Under the pieces are notes generated by a model. The model was not told where the DNA came from and did not search any database. It saw only the letters and a program-made list of their open reading frames with translations. From Pleurostoma richardsiae (Eukaryota; Ascomycota; Sordariomycetes; Calosphaeriales; Pleurostomataceae): a stretch of DNA of 64,000 bases. This document shows positions 1-12,141 of the stretch, one piece after another. Position 1 is the first letter of the stretch, and every line of letters starts with the position of its first letter. The position numbers and the translations under genes are program-made. The stretch is from positions 248,001 through 312,000 of the forward strand of contig JANBVO010000011.1 in NCBI GenBank assembly GCA_030052745.1, read 5' to 3'.

Positions 1-148
1 TCGAGGAGGTGAGGAAGCGCAATGTACGTGGACTATCACCCAGCAGTCATCCTTGCTGCAGTGCTTGGCGACCTCGGTCCCCGTCAACGACATCTTGGCT
101 GCGCTGTACACAGAGCCGGATATGGATAAGTTCCGATATTGCAGATAG
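1..148 (+). CDS. Possible 3' end of a gene cut by the window edge
   Basis: One frame stays open from the left edge to a TAG at 146-148 and encodes a plausible soluble tail that includes VPVNDILAALYTEPDMDKF. A possible intron (GTGAGG donor at 9, TGCTGCAG acceptor ending at 61, 53 bases) fits fungal intron size, so the last exon may begin at 62. I do not recognise the family, and with so little sequence the reading could be chance. Confidence 0.2.
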   Translation, partial: RGGEEAQCTWTITQQSSLLQCLATSVPVNDILAALYTEPDMDKFRYCR

Positions 149-939
149 GAAGACTGGAAGAAACACAGTGACGTCTGTATTTGACAAAGTATCGGCTCGC
201 TTGGCAACTGACGATGTAAATCCCAGGGTATCAGCTCTCTTGGGGAATCAAGATCTATGACGGACAGACACAGCAGTTCGTCCTGTCACGGGTCTACGGA
301 AACACACGCAACGCCCTGCCCTCTTCAGCAGCCGGCGGCCTTTTAAGACCGCCTGCAGATCTCCAACCGCGTGGGGAACAGCTCGGCCTTCGGGGAAGAT
401 TGGTGCGGGGTTATGGGGGAGCGACGCCGCGCTAGCCCGCTTGGTGCGCTGCAGTTGCCGACGCTTTGCCGCCCATTTCGAATGCGACATCGCTCAGTGG
501 CCCTGTGATTCCCTGAACTGCTGCTCCGTACATACCGGCCTCGCCCCTTGCCCATGTCCACACTGCCCACAATCCACAATGTCAAGTTAGTCCAATGGCA
601 CGCATCGTAAAAACACTGGGCAGTCCTCCGTACAATACGCCGAACTTGTTCATGTCTATATCGACTCGACAATGAGTCCCCCAAAGCCGAAAATAGCCGC
701 ATCCGTCGCATAAACCTGAGGAAAAGGGTATAGTATCATAATCTAGAACAGAATATCATCGTCAAGCCGTACAATGTCCTTCGCCGGTTGTGCATGTGCA
801 GAAAGCGAGGGGACGGCATTTCACCGATTCCATCGGACAACTCGCTGCTGTCCCAACTCCGTACCCCAACAGATGCTGTCGAACAACAGGCTCATGTTGA
901 AACAACAAAACCAAAACAGGAAAACAAGATGCAATATGT
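149..939. other. Intergenic, 0.8 kb
   Basis: Short overlapping reading frames on both strands show no recognisable protein and no convincing splice pattern. The right part is the presumed 3' untranslated region of the SH3-domain gene that ends at 940. I see no RNA gene or repeat. Confidence 0.5.
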
Positions 940-3895
940 TCAGAATATAGAAGGCCGCGGAGACGACGCCACCGCTGCATCGTGGCTGCTGCTCGAGCCA
1001 GAGGCGCTGTCCGACCGGCCGCGGATGGAGATGCGCGGGAACAGGCTGGACCGCCTCTTCTCGCTGCTGGAGATGCTGGCCCGGTCCGACTTAACCGGGG
1101 TCTCCGACAAGGTGTTGGGCTCGATATGGGATTGCGGGAATATGCCCCATTGCCCCTTCGAGTTGGTACCTGACCAGCACCAATGCTCGGAATAGGTCCC
1201 TGGCAAGTTGTCAGCGCACTCTCCCCGGTCATATCGAGAACAGCTGAACTCACAACCTATGCCGGTTATCGTGTCACCCTTGTCGAACTTCAGCCAGTGT
1301 CCCTGGTCTTTACCCTTATATGACCACTTCCATCGAGCGACAGCCTTCATGTTGCTGGCACCCTGCATACGGATCTGCGATTTTGGCGGAGGCTCCAGCC
1401 TCACCGTCTCCGCAGGGAAAACCGCCCATTCATTGTCTGCCCAGCCTGTGCACCATTCGCCGTTGTATCGTGGAGGAAACTCGATGCCGACTATCTTCGC
1501 TCCAACTGCGAACTGGAGCACCCTGTGCCCGTCCGGGGGACGACGAATACCGCGTATAGGCGTCTGCCTGTAGGTCTCGGCCGCCGTAGCAGTGGGATGG
1601 ACGCTGATTTCTCGCGCGATGTGAGTCATCTGAGAGGCTACAGGAGGATTTGTGAACCAGAGATCGTAGTTGTTCCGGGACCGAACTGGCATCTCTGGCC
1701 CCTCAATGACTGTCAAGCCAGGTATCGCGGGCAATGGCCGAGGGTGCCGCGCGATATGGGCGAACAGCTGTTTCTGGCTGAAGAACACAGTGGCGTCACT
1801 TTCCTCGACCGTTCTGCCAAGCTGGATGCAGAATAAGCAACCGTAGATCTGGTCCTCGATGTGCTTGGCCGGGATATGGCTTTTGGAGAGGAACCGTAAG
1901 CGGAATCCAATACCGCTCGATCTGTAATTGCCGCTGTCTAGGAAACATTAGCTGGGAGCCCAGATATAGGCATGAACAGCGGTGCGGTTTACCTTCCCCA
2001 TTGACATCCCGCTCGACTTGTCTCCAGTCGAGCTCGTAGGGACAGCATTTACACTTGGCAACCTCGACTGCCCCAATTGAGAGCCCCTGAAATTCCGGTT
2101 AGTAACGTCAAGTTGCGACACTCAGCAAGTCCATACACACCTGTTTCTTGATCTTCTTGACACCGGGACCGCCCCTTATCACCTCCTTTGCCCCTTCACA
2201 AAACCCTTTGAATTGATAAAAGGAGCTGGAGAGGGTTATGCTGCAATCCACTTTCCGTGCTGTGCCGTCAGAGCCGCCTCTTGAGCTCGTCGTATCGCTT
2301 TCCACTGGTATGAGTCCATCTTCTACCAGTATCAGGCCGTCTGGAATCTCTTGGATCGGGTGCACCGCCTCGAGCCCTGCTTGGTGTGAAGAAGCGAGGC
2401 CCTGCAGGCTGTTCGGGGGTTGGGAGGAGTTCGGATCGGTGCTCGGGCCCGCAGCAAAGGAGGCAGACACAAGTCCGCCGGTAGGACTAGTTGGCAAAAT
2501 GGAAAAGGTCGAGCTCCTATGGTCATTACCAATTGGGCTTACACCGTCTTGGTATGAGTTCCTCTCTCGACGATCCAAGACCGTGCTGTGAATCGATCCA
2601 TTGCCAGAGCTTGCCACGGAGCTTCTGGGGTCTGCAGATGGGGAGGGTCCGGCTGCCCCTGAGACAAGCTGGCCTGGTTCGGATGCCCATGGATTTGCTG
2701 CATCTGGATGACCCTGCTCGTCTAAGAAGAGGGTGTTGGTCGACACCATAGTTGACCCTTTAGGCACGACGTTAGATGCTGTCACTCCAGGTGCCGTGGG
2801 GGGGAGACGACGGCCATCTGCCCTGATTGCGTTGGTCTCATCTAGCCGTGCCTGTCGTTCCTGCTCCTCTAGAAATGCCACCCCTTCATCAAGCCTTCGA
2901 GGCCGCAGAATGTTAGGTCCTTGGACAGGACTTGGGGACGGACTCTGGGCTGCTGGCGAGGCAGAAATAGGGTCTCGTCGATCTTGCTCAGTAACGGCAT
3001 GCTCTTCATCGCTTTTGAGAATGTCTGACGGAATTCGCGTCGCTTGGTCCCAAGCATCTTCTGACGGTTCTAGGGGAGGCGTCTCCTCGATTAGAGGCAA
3101 AGGACTCATCCTCGAGGTGCTCGCGGTTGAGTCACGGTGTCTCTGGATGGATGAGCCTTGAAGTCCGGAGTCAGGTCCAGACTGGAATCCCATGATTCCT
3201 AGAGGGTCGCTGGCCCCATCCGCACCCCCAACCGTGTCGCTCACTACTGTGCCTTCACGACAAGTCGCAACATGTCCGGTAGTAGAGCCAGGCTGCACTA
3301 ACGGAGCTTCCTGGTTTGTCGTCTCCACAGGCGTCGCAATGTTGGTCTGAAGTGCGCTTGTCTGCCCGATGTTTTGTGGTTCTTGCTGCAAGGAAGTGGC
3401 CGATATCAGTGGGTCAGCCCTAGTATCCAGCTCAGGTCGTGATGCTTCGAGTTTCATGCGAGTGATGATGTGTACGATGCGCGGCGCCGCTTTCCTAGAG
3501 AGCGCCTGCAGCTCCGCGAACTTCTCGGCGTCGAAGCCGTCGGCCTCGACGTAGTCCTCAAAGTCATACAAGACGTTTGTCAGGACCTCGCTGAGCTGCG
3601 CGATCTCCTCTGAGACCCCTGTCAGTGAATGAATCTAGAGGCTGACTGGAAATAGTTATGCTACCGTACCATTGTCTTTGACGGCATTGACAAAATGCGA
3701 TCCAGACTCGTCGAAATGTTTCCTGCAGAGTGGTTCGATCCTCTTGAGCGCCCGCTCCCCCTCCTTGATTAGGCTCTGGGCCGCCTTGAGCATCTGTTCG
3801 TCCCCGCCATCCTTGGCATTACTGATAGCGACATTCGCTTGAGTGACGATGTCGCGGAAAGGAGTCAAGATCAGATCACCGACAGCCTCCTCCAT
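940..3895 (-). CDS. SH3-domain scaffold-like protein
   Basis: Four exons on the minus strand (3895-3670, 3618-2141, 2086-1993, 1937-940) join in phase to give 931 residues; introns are 51, 54 and 55 bases. The start is the first ATG in frame (MEEAVGD); upstream extension would need a TTG. Residues 1-125 are helical and charged. A long Ser/Pro-rich disordered segment follows to about residue 530. Residues 633-664 carry a C-x2-C-x23-H-x3-H pattern that resembles a Cys2His2 finger. Two SH3-like domains follow: about 736-780 (GEWCTGWADNEWAVFPAETV) and about 796-873 (KGQWGIFPQSHIEP). The tail is Ser-rich. SH3 pairs usually bind proline motifs in cortical or signalling complexes, so a scaffold role is an inference. 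The exon joins are well supported; the function is unknown. Confidence 0.8.
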
Positions 3896-5924
3896 GCCTG
3901 AGTCGAGTTCGAAGGGAAATCTCGCCGGTCTTTGCGCTCGCAAAGCCGAGCTTGCGCTCGAGGGTGACGCGTGGAGGCGTTCGGTGGAGAGAAGCGGGCA
4001 AGTCCGCTTGCCGCTGGGGGGTTCAGGGCGTGTGCGCCAAAGTGGTTTGAGATTGAGAGAAACAGGGGAGTTGCAAACAAAAACAGAGTGTGTTTTGTTG
4101 ACGAAGGAATATCAAGAGGAGAGGGAAGTAACAATAAAAAGAGCCAAGTCAGTCACGAGAAGGAAGAAGAACAGCTGTACCTGGGAGCTTGGGGTTCATT
4201 CAGGTGGACCGTGGGACGACAAGAGCCTCCGCCGCTCCTTCCTTCAAGCATTTGGATGTGCCTGCCAGCAGAGGCCATGCATGAGGCTGAAGCTCGAGTC
4301 ACCACTGGCTGGTTTTTGCTGCGGGACGTGGGAGAGGGGAAGCTTGAATTTCCAAGTCAAGGTACAGTACGGAGTGCGTCTGCCCTCCTCTGCATGGCTG
4401 GGGGCTAAACGGATCCTGGGAATGTCTTGGACAGCCGGCATGCACGTCCGACCGAAAGCTGTGCCTGTGCAGAATACGGGCCAAGGTACAGTACTCCATC
4501 GCTACCTCACCAGCAGGTTCGCCAGCTCATCTGCGCTTGCAGTGACCCCGGAAGAGCCTGAGCAAGCGAGCGAGACGAACCAGACGAGCGACCGACGGTG
4601 ATTGCGTAGCCTAAAACGTCCAGCGGGCGGCTGTGCATGCCGGCGATGGACGCGCTATCGAGGAAGCGCCACACCAATTTAGCCCCCTACGACAGACAGG
4701 CGGGCAGCTCACCTTCGCTGGCCCGTCCTGCGCGTCCGAGGATCGGGGGACGGAATCACCACTGCCAGAGACAACGAGGCGGCGATTCTGACCAGTCTGC
4801 CCGGCTTACGCTGGCAGTGGTCGGGATGGCTGGCAGGACTGCGAGTCCTAGGGCTTTCCCTCTTACTGCTTGCATGAGCTGCATGAGGTAGGCATATCTC
4901 TAGCTCTTCCTTCCGGCTGCTCTGGATGTTGACTCACCGTCTGCAGGCGCCTCCCGACCGATTTACCGAAGCGACGGAGAACGAAGGACGGATGACGAGG
5001 AGAGCGAAGATGATAAGAGGGCCGACGTCATTCTGGAATGCGGAACTGGAGCATATCGTCTCTCATCCCAGTGGATATCGACGGCGAGCGACAAAGGGGA
5101 AGATGCACAGCCCCTACAGGCCAGAAGATGGGCTGATGGAGGTGTAGCTGGCGGTCGGTGGGGTCCCCCAACCACCATCCGTGCTGCACACGCTGCAGGT
5201 GACTTGAGACACCAGATCTTCCCGGCCGGCCCTCCATCAGGGCGAGCCAGGGTCTAACGTCGTATCGCAGTCTGCCTTCGCTAACGAGCCGACCGACTTG
5301 TATTAGCACCCATCTACCACAGTAGCTCCGGAAGTAAGGAGTGTCTCCCGGTCGCAATGCCAGCAAGCGAGGCCGCTCAATGCTTCTGAGTCCATTGGCT
5401 GTGAGACCGTCTCGACCACTCCAGCCCTACCAGCAGTTCTGCCTTGTCCTCAAGCGTCACCGAACCGGGACCGGAGGGCTGGAAACAGGCAAACACCAAA
5501 AAGCCTCGCGATGCCTTAGCCTGTTTTCTAGAAGCTCTCCCAGAGCTTCGTCATTGAGGCGGCCTGGTGAAACATGTCGCTTGTGCCGTCATGCCGACAA
5601 CGGTTCGGATGGCGCCCCCTTCCGTTGTTCTTGGCTCAGCTCCGTAAACTATAGGGTCCAGGTGAAGCTGCACTATGCGCCGAGATCCGACTTGGCCGAG
5701 TTTAGATGAGCAATGCAAGGCAACACATCAATTGCGCAGGGTTACAGCAGATACTGTAGGTACGTCAAGTAAGCTCCCGCAATCCTGGAGCCAGTTAAAG
5801 CAGCTCGTGGCCTCGTTACGCATCAGTCTCGTAGGCCCCCCAATTCATAAGAACAAAACAACGCCTCGCCTCGCGCGATTTTCCCATATCCACCACCGGT
5901 CCCGTCCCAGAGATAGTAAACCCG
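3896..5924. other. Intergenic, 2.0 kb
   Basis: This holds the promoter side of the SH3-domain gene and the 3' flank of the TMEM16 gene. Open frames up to 250 codons occur on both strands but have no recognisable domain and overlap each other. The short words GGTACAGTAC and TACGGAGT, common in intergenic DNA of these fungi, occur near 4359-4375 and 4482-4495. No RNA gene was seen. Confidence 0.5.
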
Positions 5925-8511
5925 CTACTCCCTCGCCGTTGTGGTTTTGTTCGACGACGAAACCTAAGAAGCGAACCCGGTTAGACACGGTTCTGCCGTC
6001 AAGGGCTCAGCCGTCGCTAGTCATCAACTCACCTCGGATATCATTTTGCGGCCGATCTGGATGGTCTCCGCCGCGCCCCGCTGCCTCTGCCAGAACCTGT
6101 GCCAATGTTAGCGCAAACTCTCCGCGCCGGCGTGATCAGGGAGGAAATGGGGCCTCACGTCTCCTCCGGAGTCCCATGACCCTTGATAGACTGCTGTCGG
6201 GCCTCCTCCTCGAGCGCCTCCCTCGTGATCTTCTCCCCGCCCTTGAACCCGGGCCCGGTCTCCGCCACCTCGGCACCCACCGTCTCCTGCAGGAGATGCT
6301 TCCTCATCTGGAAGCGCTCCGCGCGCTCCTTCTGCAGGCCCGGGCTGTCCATCTTGTTGATGACGTAGCGGACCACCTGCTGGACGACGAGGTACAGGTG
6401 CTCGGCCAGCAGGATGCTGAGCAGCAGGCCCCAGAGCTTGATGTTGGATGGGTGGCCGTCCGGGCCGTGGCCGTTGCCGCTGAACAGGAAGACGAGGGCC
6501 GCGCTCGTCAGGCTCCCGAGCCAGGCCAGGAAGCCAAGGGGCGTGAGCCACGGCCCGATCGAATCCGCTCGCCACGGGATCGGTCGCTTGCTTCCGATGG
6601 CGATCTTCATCGCGTCGGACCTGGCCTCGATCCAATTGTTCACGAGGAATGAGCAGGCAGTGAGGGGAAAGATCACGGAAAACAGTGACAGGTATCCTAT
6701 TCATGCCATGTTAGGTCATTGAAAAATGACGATTTAAGTGCCTTAAAGAGCCACGTACCGAACTGGACGACCATCTCCCTGTAGTCTACAGTCACATCAT
6801 ACTCGTCGAGCTCGGCCTCGTTTCGGACGCGTGCGAGGAATGCCGCTTCCTCCTCGGGGTCCTTAGGTAGAGCGTCTTCGTTCTTCGAGAGAATCTCCGT
6901 CTGTACTTCTTTGACGGCGCGGAAGGCCTTCCGCTTAGCGTACGGAACAACAACCTCAAGGAGGAAGTTGACGATCTGTGCCGTGACTGTGAAGTAGATG
7001 ATCTGCTTGGTGAGTCTGTCCGGGTTGATCTTGAAGTCGACTGTCTCGACTTTTCCTTCCTTGGTGAAGCGCTGGGCCGTAGCTCGCCAGATGTCGAGGT
7101 ACGGGACCAGCACTCGCCCAAACGGAACGTAGACGAACGCAGTCAAGAAGATTGGTGTATAGGAGGTGATGAAGTTGAGGACGAAGATCTTCTGCACGAA
7201 TGCAGCCTTGTGTGCTACGAATTGAAGTATTGTTAGCAGGTAAGGCGCTGTATAACAGACTTGGCTGAAGACGCTTACCATCTTCAGTGTCGTAGTTTTC
7301 AAATGCCGTCAGTCTCTCGGCCAGATCTGTGAGGATGGTCGAGAGGGTCGGCATAAGCACCGTCAGAAGTACAGTAGGCAAGAACACCTAGATTCGGTCA
7401 GAAAAATTGCCCATAAGACACAGGTTAAATACTGGGGAAACATACCAGATACTGCTTGAACGGCCCATTATAAACCTCGGAGATGAAGATCTCGATGGAA
7501 AAGCACGTAGCGATCAAGCTGCCGAGGGCAGCCAGGCAAGCGACGGCGAACGGCACCTGAAGAAGCTGACGCTGGAGGCGCTTGAAGGGCGAGTAAACCT
7601 TGACGACTTCCCCAGTGACGGGGTCCTGCGCTTCCCGCTCCCACTGGAACTGAGGCCGCGGCAGCTGGATCTTGGAGACGCCGCGCACTCCCCACTCCAC
7701 CGCGAGATCGGCCTCCTTCTTCTTCCAGTACTCAAAGAAGACGACGCACCACAGAGAGTTGACGATGGCGTAGAACCACGAGAATTGGCCCAGGATGAGC
7801 CAGGCGCCGAATCCGAAGCAGGCGGGGAACAGGAGAAATGTGAAGTAGGACTGCAGGAAGGCGAAGTAGAAGGCAATCTTCTCGCCGAACTTGTCGCGGA
7901 TCTCGTTGAGGTCGTTCGCGTCCAGGACGTACTTCGTGCTCCATCTCTTAATCCAGTCGCGGTTGAAGGCGTGGTTGTGGAGCGGGAAGACGGAGGCGAC
8001 GTTCTTCCACTGGCCGACCTTGGGCGTGACGCCGGCGCCGCCCTCGTTCTTGGGCTTCGTGATGAGCAGGTACACTAGGCGCAGGCGCTCCGCGTCGGTC
8101 ACGGGCTCGGCCTCGAAGTATGCGGCGAGGTCCTTGCTCGGGGCGTTGGTGCGGACGCCGTACAGCCAGTCTTGCACGCGGTAGCGGTAGATCTGCGACT
8201 TTAGAAAGTCCTCGGAGGCGATCTTGACGAAGACGAGGAGCGAGGACTTGTCGCCGCGGCGAACTTCGGTAGCGAGGCCAACTGTCGCGAGAGATTCAAT
8301 GAGCTGGACGAAGCGAGCCTCGGCCTCGGTGGTATCGGTCTGCGGGAATTGGTAGTGGATCACATAGTCGACACTGCGCGGAAGGTAACTGGTTAGCAGG
8401 CATTCTCTCTGCTATGAAGAGGTCTAGAGGGAGAGAGAAGTACTTGAAGTTCGAGTTGAGCCCGGCTTTCTCGGGGTCGGCGGACCCGTAGATGCTTTTG
8501 AGGCTCGCCAT
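5925..8511 (-). CDS. TMEM16/anoctamin family lipid scramblase or channel
   Basis: Seven exons (8511-8444, 8373-7446, 7387-7279, 7214-6759, 6696-6159, 6096-6033, last about 5968-5925) give about 733 residues, close to the 735 of the structurally studied Nectria TMEM16. The family forms dimeric Ca2+-activated lipid scramblases or channels with ten membrane helices. An N-terminal cytosolic domain (about 1-170) precedes several hydrophobic helices. The Ca2+ site of the family is visible: Glu in NFLLEVVVPY, Glu in DYREMVVQFGY, and Glu/Asp in NNWIEARSDAMK. The tail FWQRQRGAAETIQIGRKMI is typical of fungal members. The last join is uncertain: a GTGAGT donor at 6032 fits a short final exon ending in TTTARE, while read-through stops at 6024. 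Yeast Ist2 is a distant relative, where the family tethers the ER to the plasma membrane; localisation here is unknown. Confidence 0.93.
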
Positions 8512-9769
8512 GGCGAAGCGGTGCAGCGGAGAGGCACCCCAGAGGGTTCCGTTGGAGGCGTCGGAGCTGGGCGAGCTGTCGGCGCGGTCAGGTAAAGGAT
8601 GGATGGCTGGCTTAGGGAATACGTGTATTGATAAGAAAGGGGAAAGAGAAGCTATCACGAGCAGGACAGGGATGCTTTTGAGGGGAGGAGGTGACGATGG
8701 AGATCATATGCAGAGCTTCCTGAACTTGGAAGCTGTGCGGAACCGATCAAGATCAGGGTTGCGGGATCAACGTCACCATGCATCTCCAATTGGGTTGCAT
8801 CATCGACCCTCCTCCCCCAAAAAATCGACGGACACACCTTCGGCTCTCGGGCTGCTTAGCCTGCTCAGCCACGTCTTCAGGCATGTTTTCTTCCTGTGTC
8901 AACAGAGCATACCCAACACAGAAATAGATAAATAAATAAATGTATCTTGATAAACATAAACTCATGCAGAGTCCAGGAAGCCCCATTTACTGCAAGATCT
9001 TTATATGGGCGCCCGATGTTGGAAGAGCTCCGCAATGTTAGGCAATTCCTCGATGCTACGCTGTGACTGCTGGCCTTAATCACAGGACCCATGCTGATGA
9101 GGACCCGTTACCCACCTGAACACAATGTTCAACAGCCTCAGTCTCTCAGCCTCTCAGGGTTTCACTAGTTGTACAGATTCTCATAGTGCTTCGTCTCTGC
9201 GCTGAGCAATGACTACTACCCGTAGCCCACGGGGTGTCAAAAGTCGGGACTGAGCACCAGATAGGTCCTCTAAAGCCAATGGAAGGCGTTTATATCACTT
9301 CACCGCTTGACCTAGATATCTCGCCACAGTCTCAGCACATACATCGATTTTAGGCGCTTAAGAGACTTCACCGGAAATGAAGTTTTGAAGAAGCCAGCAA
9401 AGTGATAACTCGGCCTGCTCAGAACTGTTGCCGCTGCTGGATACACCGTGGTGCAAACAACACACGCGCCCCTCTCTCTTGAACTCAATTGCTGACTTTG
9501 GCACTAACAACCCCCCTGTCACACGCCGATGTCACCAACCACATGGCCTGGCAGCGGCACAAGGATCTCAGTCTCACAGCTGTCAACCACGAATGACGTC
9601 CTGAGTGTGTGAGTGAAACTGCGAACTCAGTACTCACTTCGCCTGCCTTATGTAATACATCTCGAACCCATCTACTCTTTACTTCACCCCCAATATTCCT
9701 ATCACAACCTTTCGATTTCCTCATTGACAACTCCGGAGTGCCCGGTGCAACCCCTGCCACCCGTCCGCG
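8512..9769. other. Divergent intergenic region, 1.26 kb
   Basis: This lies between the starts of the TMEM16 gene (-) and the metallophosphoesterase (+), so it probably carries both promoters. A short AT-rich run of ATAAATAAATAAAT type lies near 8928-8941. The last 100 bases before 9770 are pyrimidine-rich, as in many fungal leaders. No gene or RNA was recognised. Confidence 0.5.
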
Positions 9770-10904
9770 ATGGGCCTCCTCACCCGCCTCGGCCTCCGCC
9801 GCCCCAACGAGTGGGAGCCCCCCACCCCCCTGGACAATCTCCTCGCCAGCCCCCTCCAGTTCCTCGTCGCCCACCTCTACTACCTGATCCTCCTGCTGCG
9901 CGGCTCCCCGCTGCATCCCCCCCGGTCCGCCGCCCGCCCCGCCATCCGCGTCGTCTGCCTCTCCGACACGCACGACCTGGTCCCCGCCGCCGTGCCCGAC
10001 GGCGACCTGCTCATCCACGCCGGCGACCTGACCGACGGCGGCACCCTCGCCGACGTCCAGGCCCAGCTGGACTGGCTGGCCCGCCTGCCCCACCGGCACA
10101 AGGTGCTCGTGTGCGGCAACCACGACAGCTGGTTCGACCCCTCGTCGCGCCGCCCGGAGGACAGGGCGTCCGGCGCGGAGCCCGACTTCAGGGGCGTGCA
10201 CTACCTGGAGCGGAGCGGCGTGACGCTCGAGTTCGCGGGCGGGCGCATGCTCAACGTGTACGGGGCGCCTGATATCCCCGAGTGCGGGGGATCAGAATTC
10301 GCGTGAGTGAGAGCCTGGCGGTTTGCTTTGCCGACCTGTGATGAGATGCTGTGTTGTCTGATATGATAGATATATCTTGCTGTGAAGCTTCCAGTATTCC
10401 CGCGGACAGGATCCCTGGAGAGGCACAATCCCGACAGAAACAGACATACTCGTGACTCATGGGCCACCGGTATGTCTCTTCCCCCTATTATCCTGGCAGC
10501 ATTACATGCTAACAGGTCCTCTCACCTAGCGGTACCACCTGGACCTCAACCTTGGATGCGCCGGCCTGCTGGAGGAAGTATGGCGCGTGCGGCCGAGGCT
10601 GCACGTCTTCGGCCACGTGCACTGGGGCCGCGGACAGCAGTCCGCCTACTTCGACGACTGCCAGCGGACCTACGAGGCTCTGATGGCGCGGCCGGCGCGG
10701 GGCCTCATCCGCGACCTTCTGCTGCCGAACGCTGGCTGGCTCGGCGCCTTGTGGGTCGTCTACTACGGCCTTGTCGGCATCTCGTGGAAGTGGCTGATGG
10801 CCGGGCCCAGCGCGAACAACGCCAGCTTGTTCGTCAACGCGGCATGCATGCACGGGAATACTGGAAGGCTGCGGAAGGGGAAGGTCGAGGTGATTGATTT
10901 ATGA
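9770..10904 (+). CDS. Metallophosphoesterase domain protein
   Basis: Three exons (9770-10302, 10388-10469, 10530-10904) join in phase to 329 residues. The calcineurin-like motifs appear in order: SDTHD, HAGDLTDGG, CGNHDSWF, VTHGPP and FGHVHWG. These supply the Asp, Asn and His ligands of the two-metal site. The family hydrolyses phosphomonoesters or phosphodiesters; close fungal relatives are annotated only as metallophosphatase-domain proteins, and the substrate is unknown. A hydrophobic stretch near residues 28-45 (LQFLVAHLYYLILLL) and another near residue 280 (WLGALWVVYYGLVGISW) suggest membrane association. Third positions are strongly GC-biased, more than in the neighbouring NACHT gene. 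The second intron separates the THGPP motif from the GHVH motif. Confidence 0.92.
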
Positions 10905-12141
10905 AGCAGTGGTAGCATTTACTAGACTCAAAGGAGGGCCAGTCGATATTTCGGGTCTTGTGCCGGGATACTTTTTATATACAAACCTGGTTGTATTTGC
11001 GAAGGCGTTGAGGTAGGAACACCCGAACCTGCCCTCTCAGTCATGTATTCGTGGGCCGTCGTCTTTGACGATGACCGCACCATCGTGAACGGGACCAGAT
11101 CTGCTGCTGAGCAGCACTCTGGCTAGGGAGATCGCGTCGAACATGTGTTGATGCGTAAGCGTAGAGAGGGCTAAGTCGACTGTGATAGCTCTGTACACAA
11201 CATGTTGCCTCTTCCTCTTCACTTGGCAATCGACCTAACTGGACTGCTGCACCGTATCAAGCCGGGCGGGGCTGTCGGCCCTGAAAGAACGCCGGCTCGT
11301 GACCCGATCCGAATCCGCTTCACCTCTCAGCGCCAACCTTCCAAGTAATCACTGGATCCGACTGAAGGAAGCTCTTGAGTTAGCCAACATGCTGCCATTG
11401 CCATCAAGAGGATTAGGGTTGGACGGGCTTGCATGCTGTACACTGAGCGACATCTATCTTGCCTGTATCGATCAAGTGGGAGGTGCTTGGTAATGATGCC
11501 CTGGGTAAGTAAATCATTGGCGAAGTTGACTGTGAGTTGTTCTTGTCAAGCCGTCAAGCCGTCAACCCAATACCTCAGCCAGTCTCGAGTCGGACACAAC
11601 TTTTGAGGTGTCCAACAGTCCCCGATCCCATCGCATATGCCTTGGGTGTACGGAGAACCCCATCGAAAGAACTGTCCCACTGCTTTCGAGGGTAAGAGCA
11701 AACAGTATAATAGTAGACATAGTTCATTATACAGTATCTCCCCATACTCCGTCAGGAGGTTGAACTAGAAGACAGACTGTACAGACGAGTTACAGCGCAC
11801 AGGCCTCAAAAATCTTGAGGGGAGGCTCTATAGCAGAGTCTATCTAACTTATACGCCAAAACCCGCACTGCAGATTGCCAGCTTAATTAGGAAGCGAGAG
11901 ACAGTTCTTTTGGTAGTGTCCTCCATCGCAGGTATCAACGAAGTGGCATGTGAAAAACTATCTGCAAAGGTGTTTGCACGGTAGTTTCCGCAGATGACCT
12001 ATCCACTATCACTATAATGTACCGAGGTGGTTCACCTTTGAAAGCAGCAAATAATGTCTGTCTCTACAAAGCGCACATATAGAAAAAGCAGCTACTAGTT
12101 ACTACGGTATGCGTTGAACAAAATAGGAGTTTCGGGCTCCA
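10905..12141. other. Intergenic, 1.24 kb
   Basis: This contains the 3' flanks of the phosphoesterase (+) and the NACHT gene (-). It is more AT-rich than the coding neighbours and has no recognised gene. A short tandem of GTCAAGCC units (about 2.5 copies) lies at 11545-11567. No transposon ends or target duplications were seen. Confidence 0.5.

Noticed and set aside
9485-10201. 238-codon minus-strand frame over the phosphoesterase gene
   Set aside because: Low-complexity Gly/Ala/Glu/Val protein that mirrors the GC-rich coding strand; metal-site motifs are only on the plus strand.
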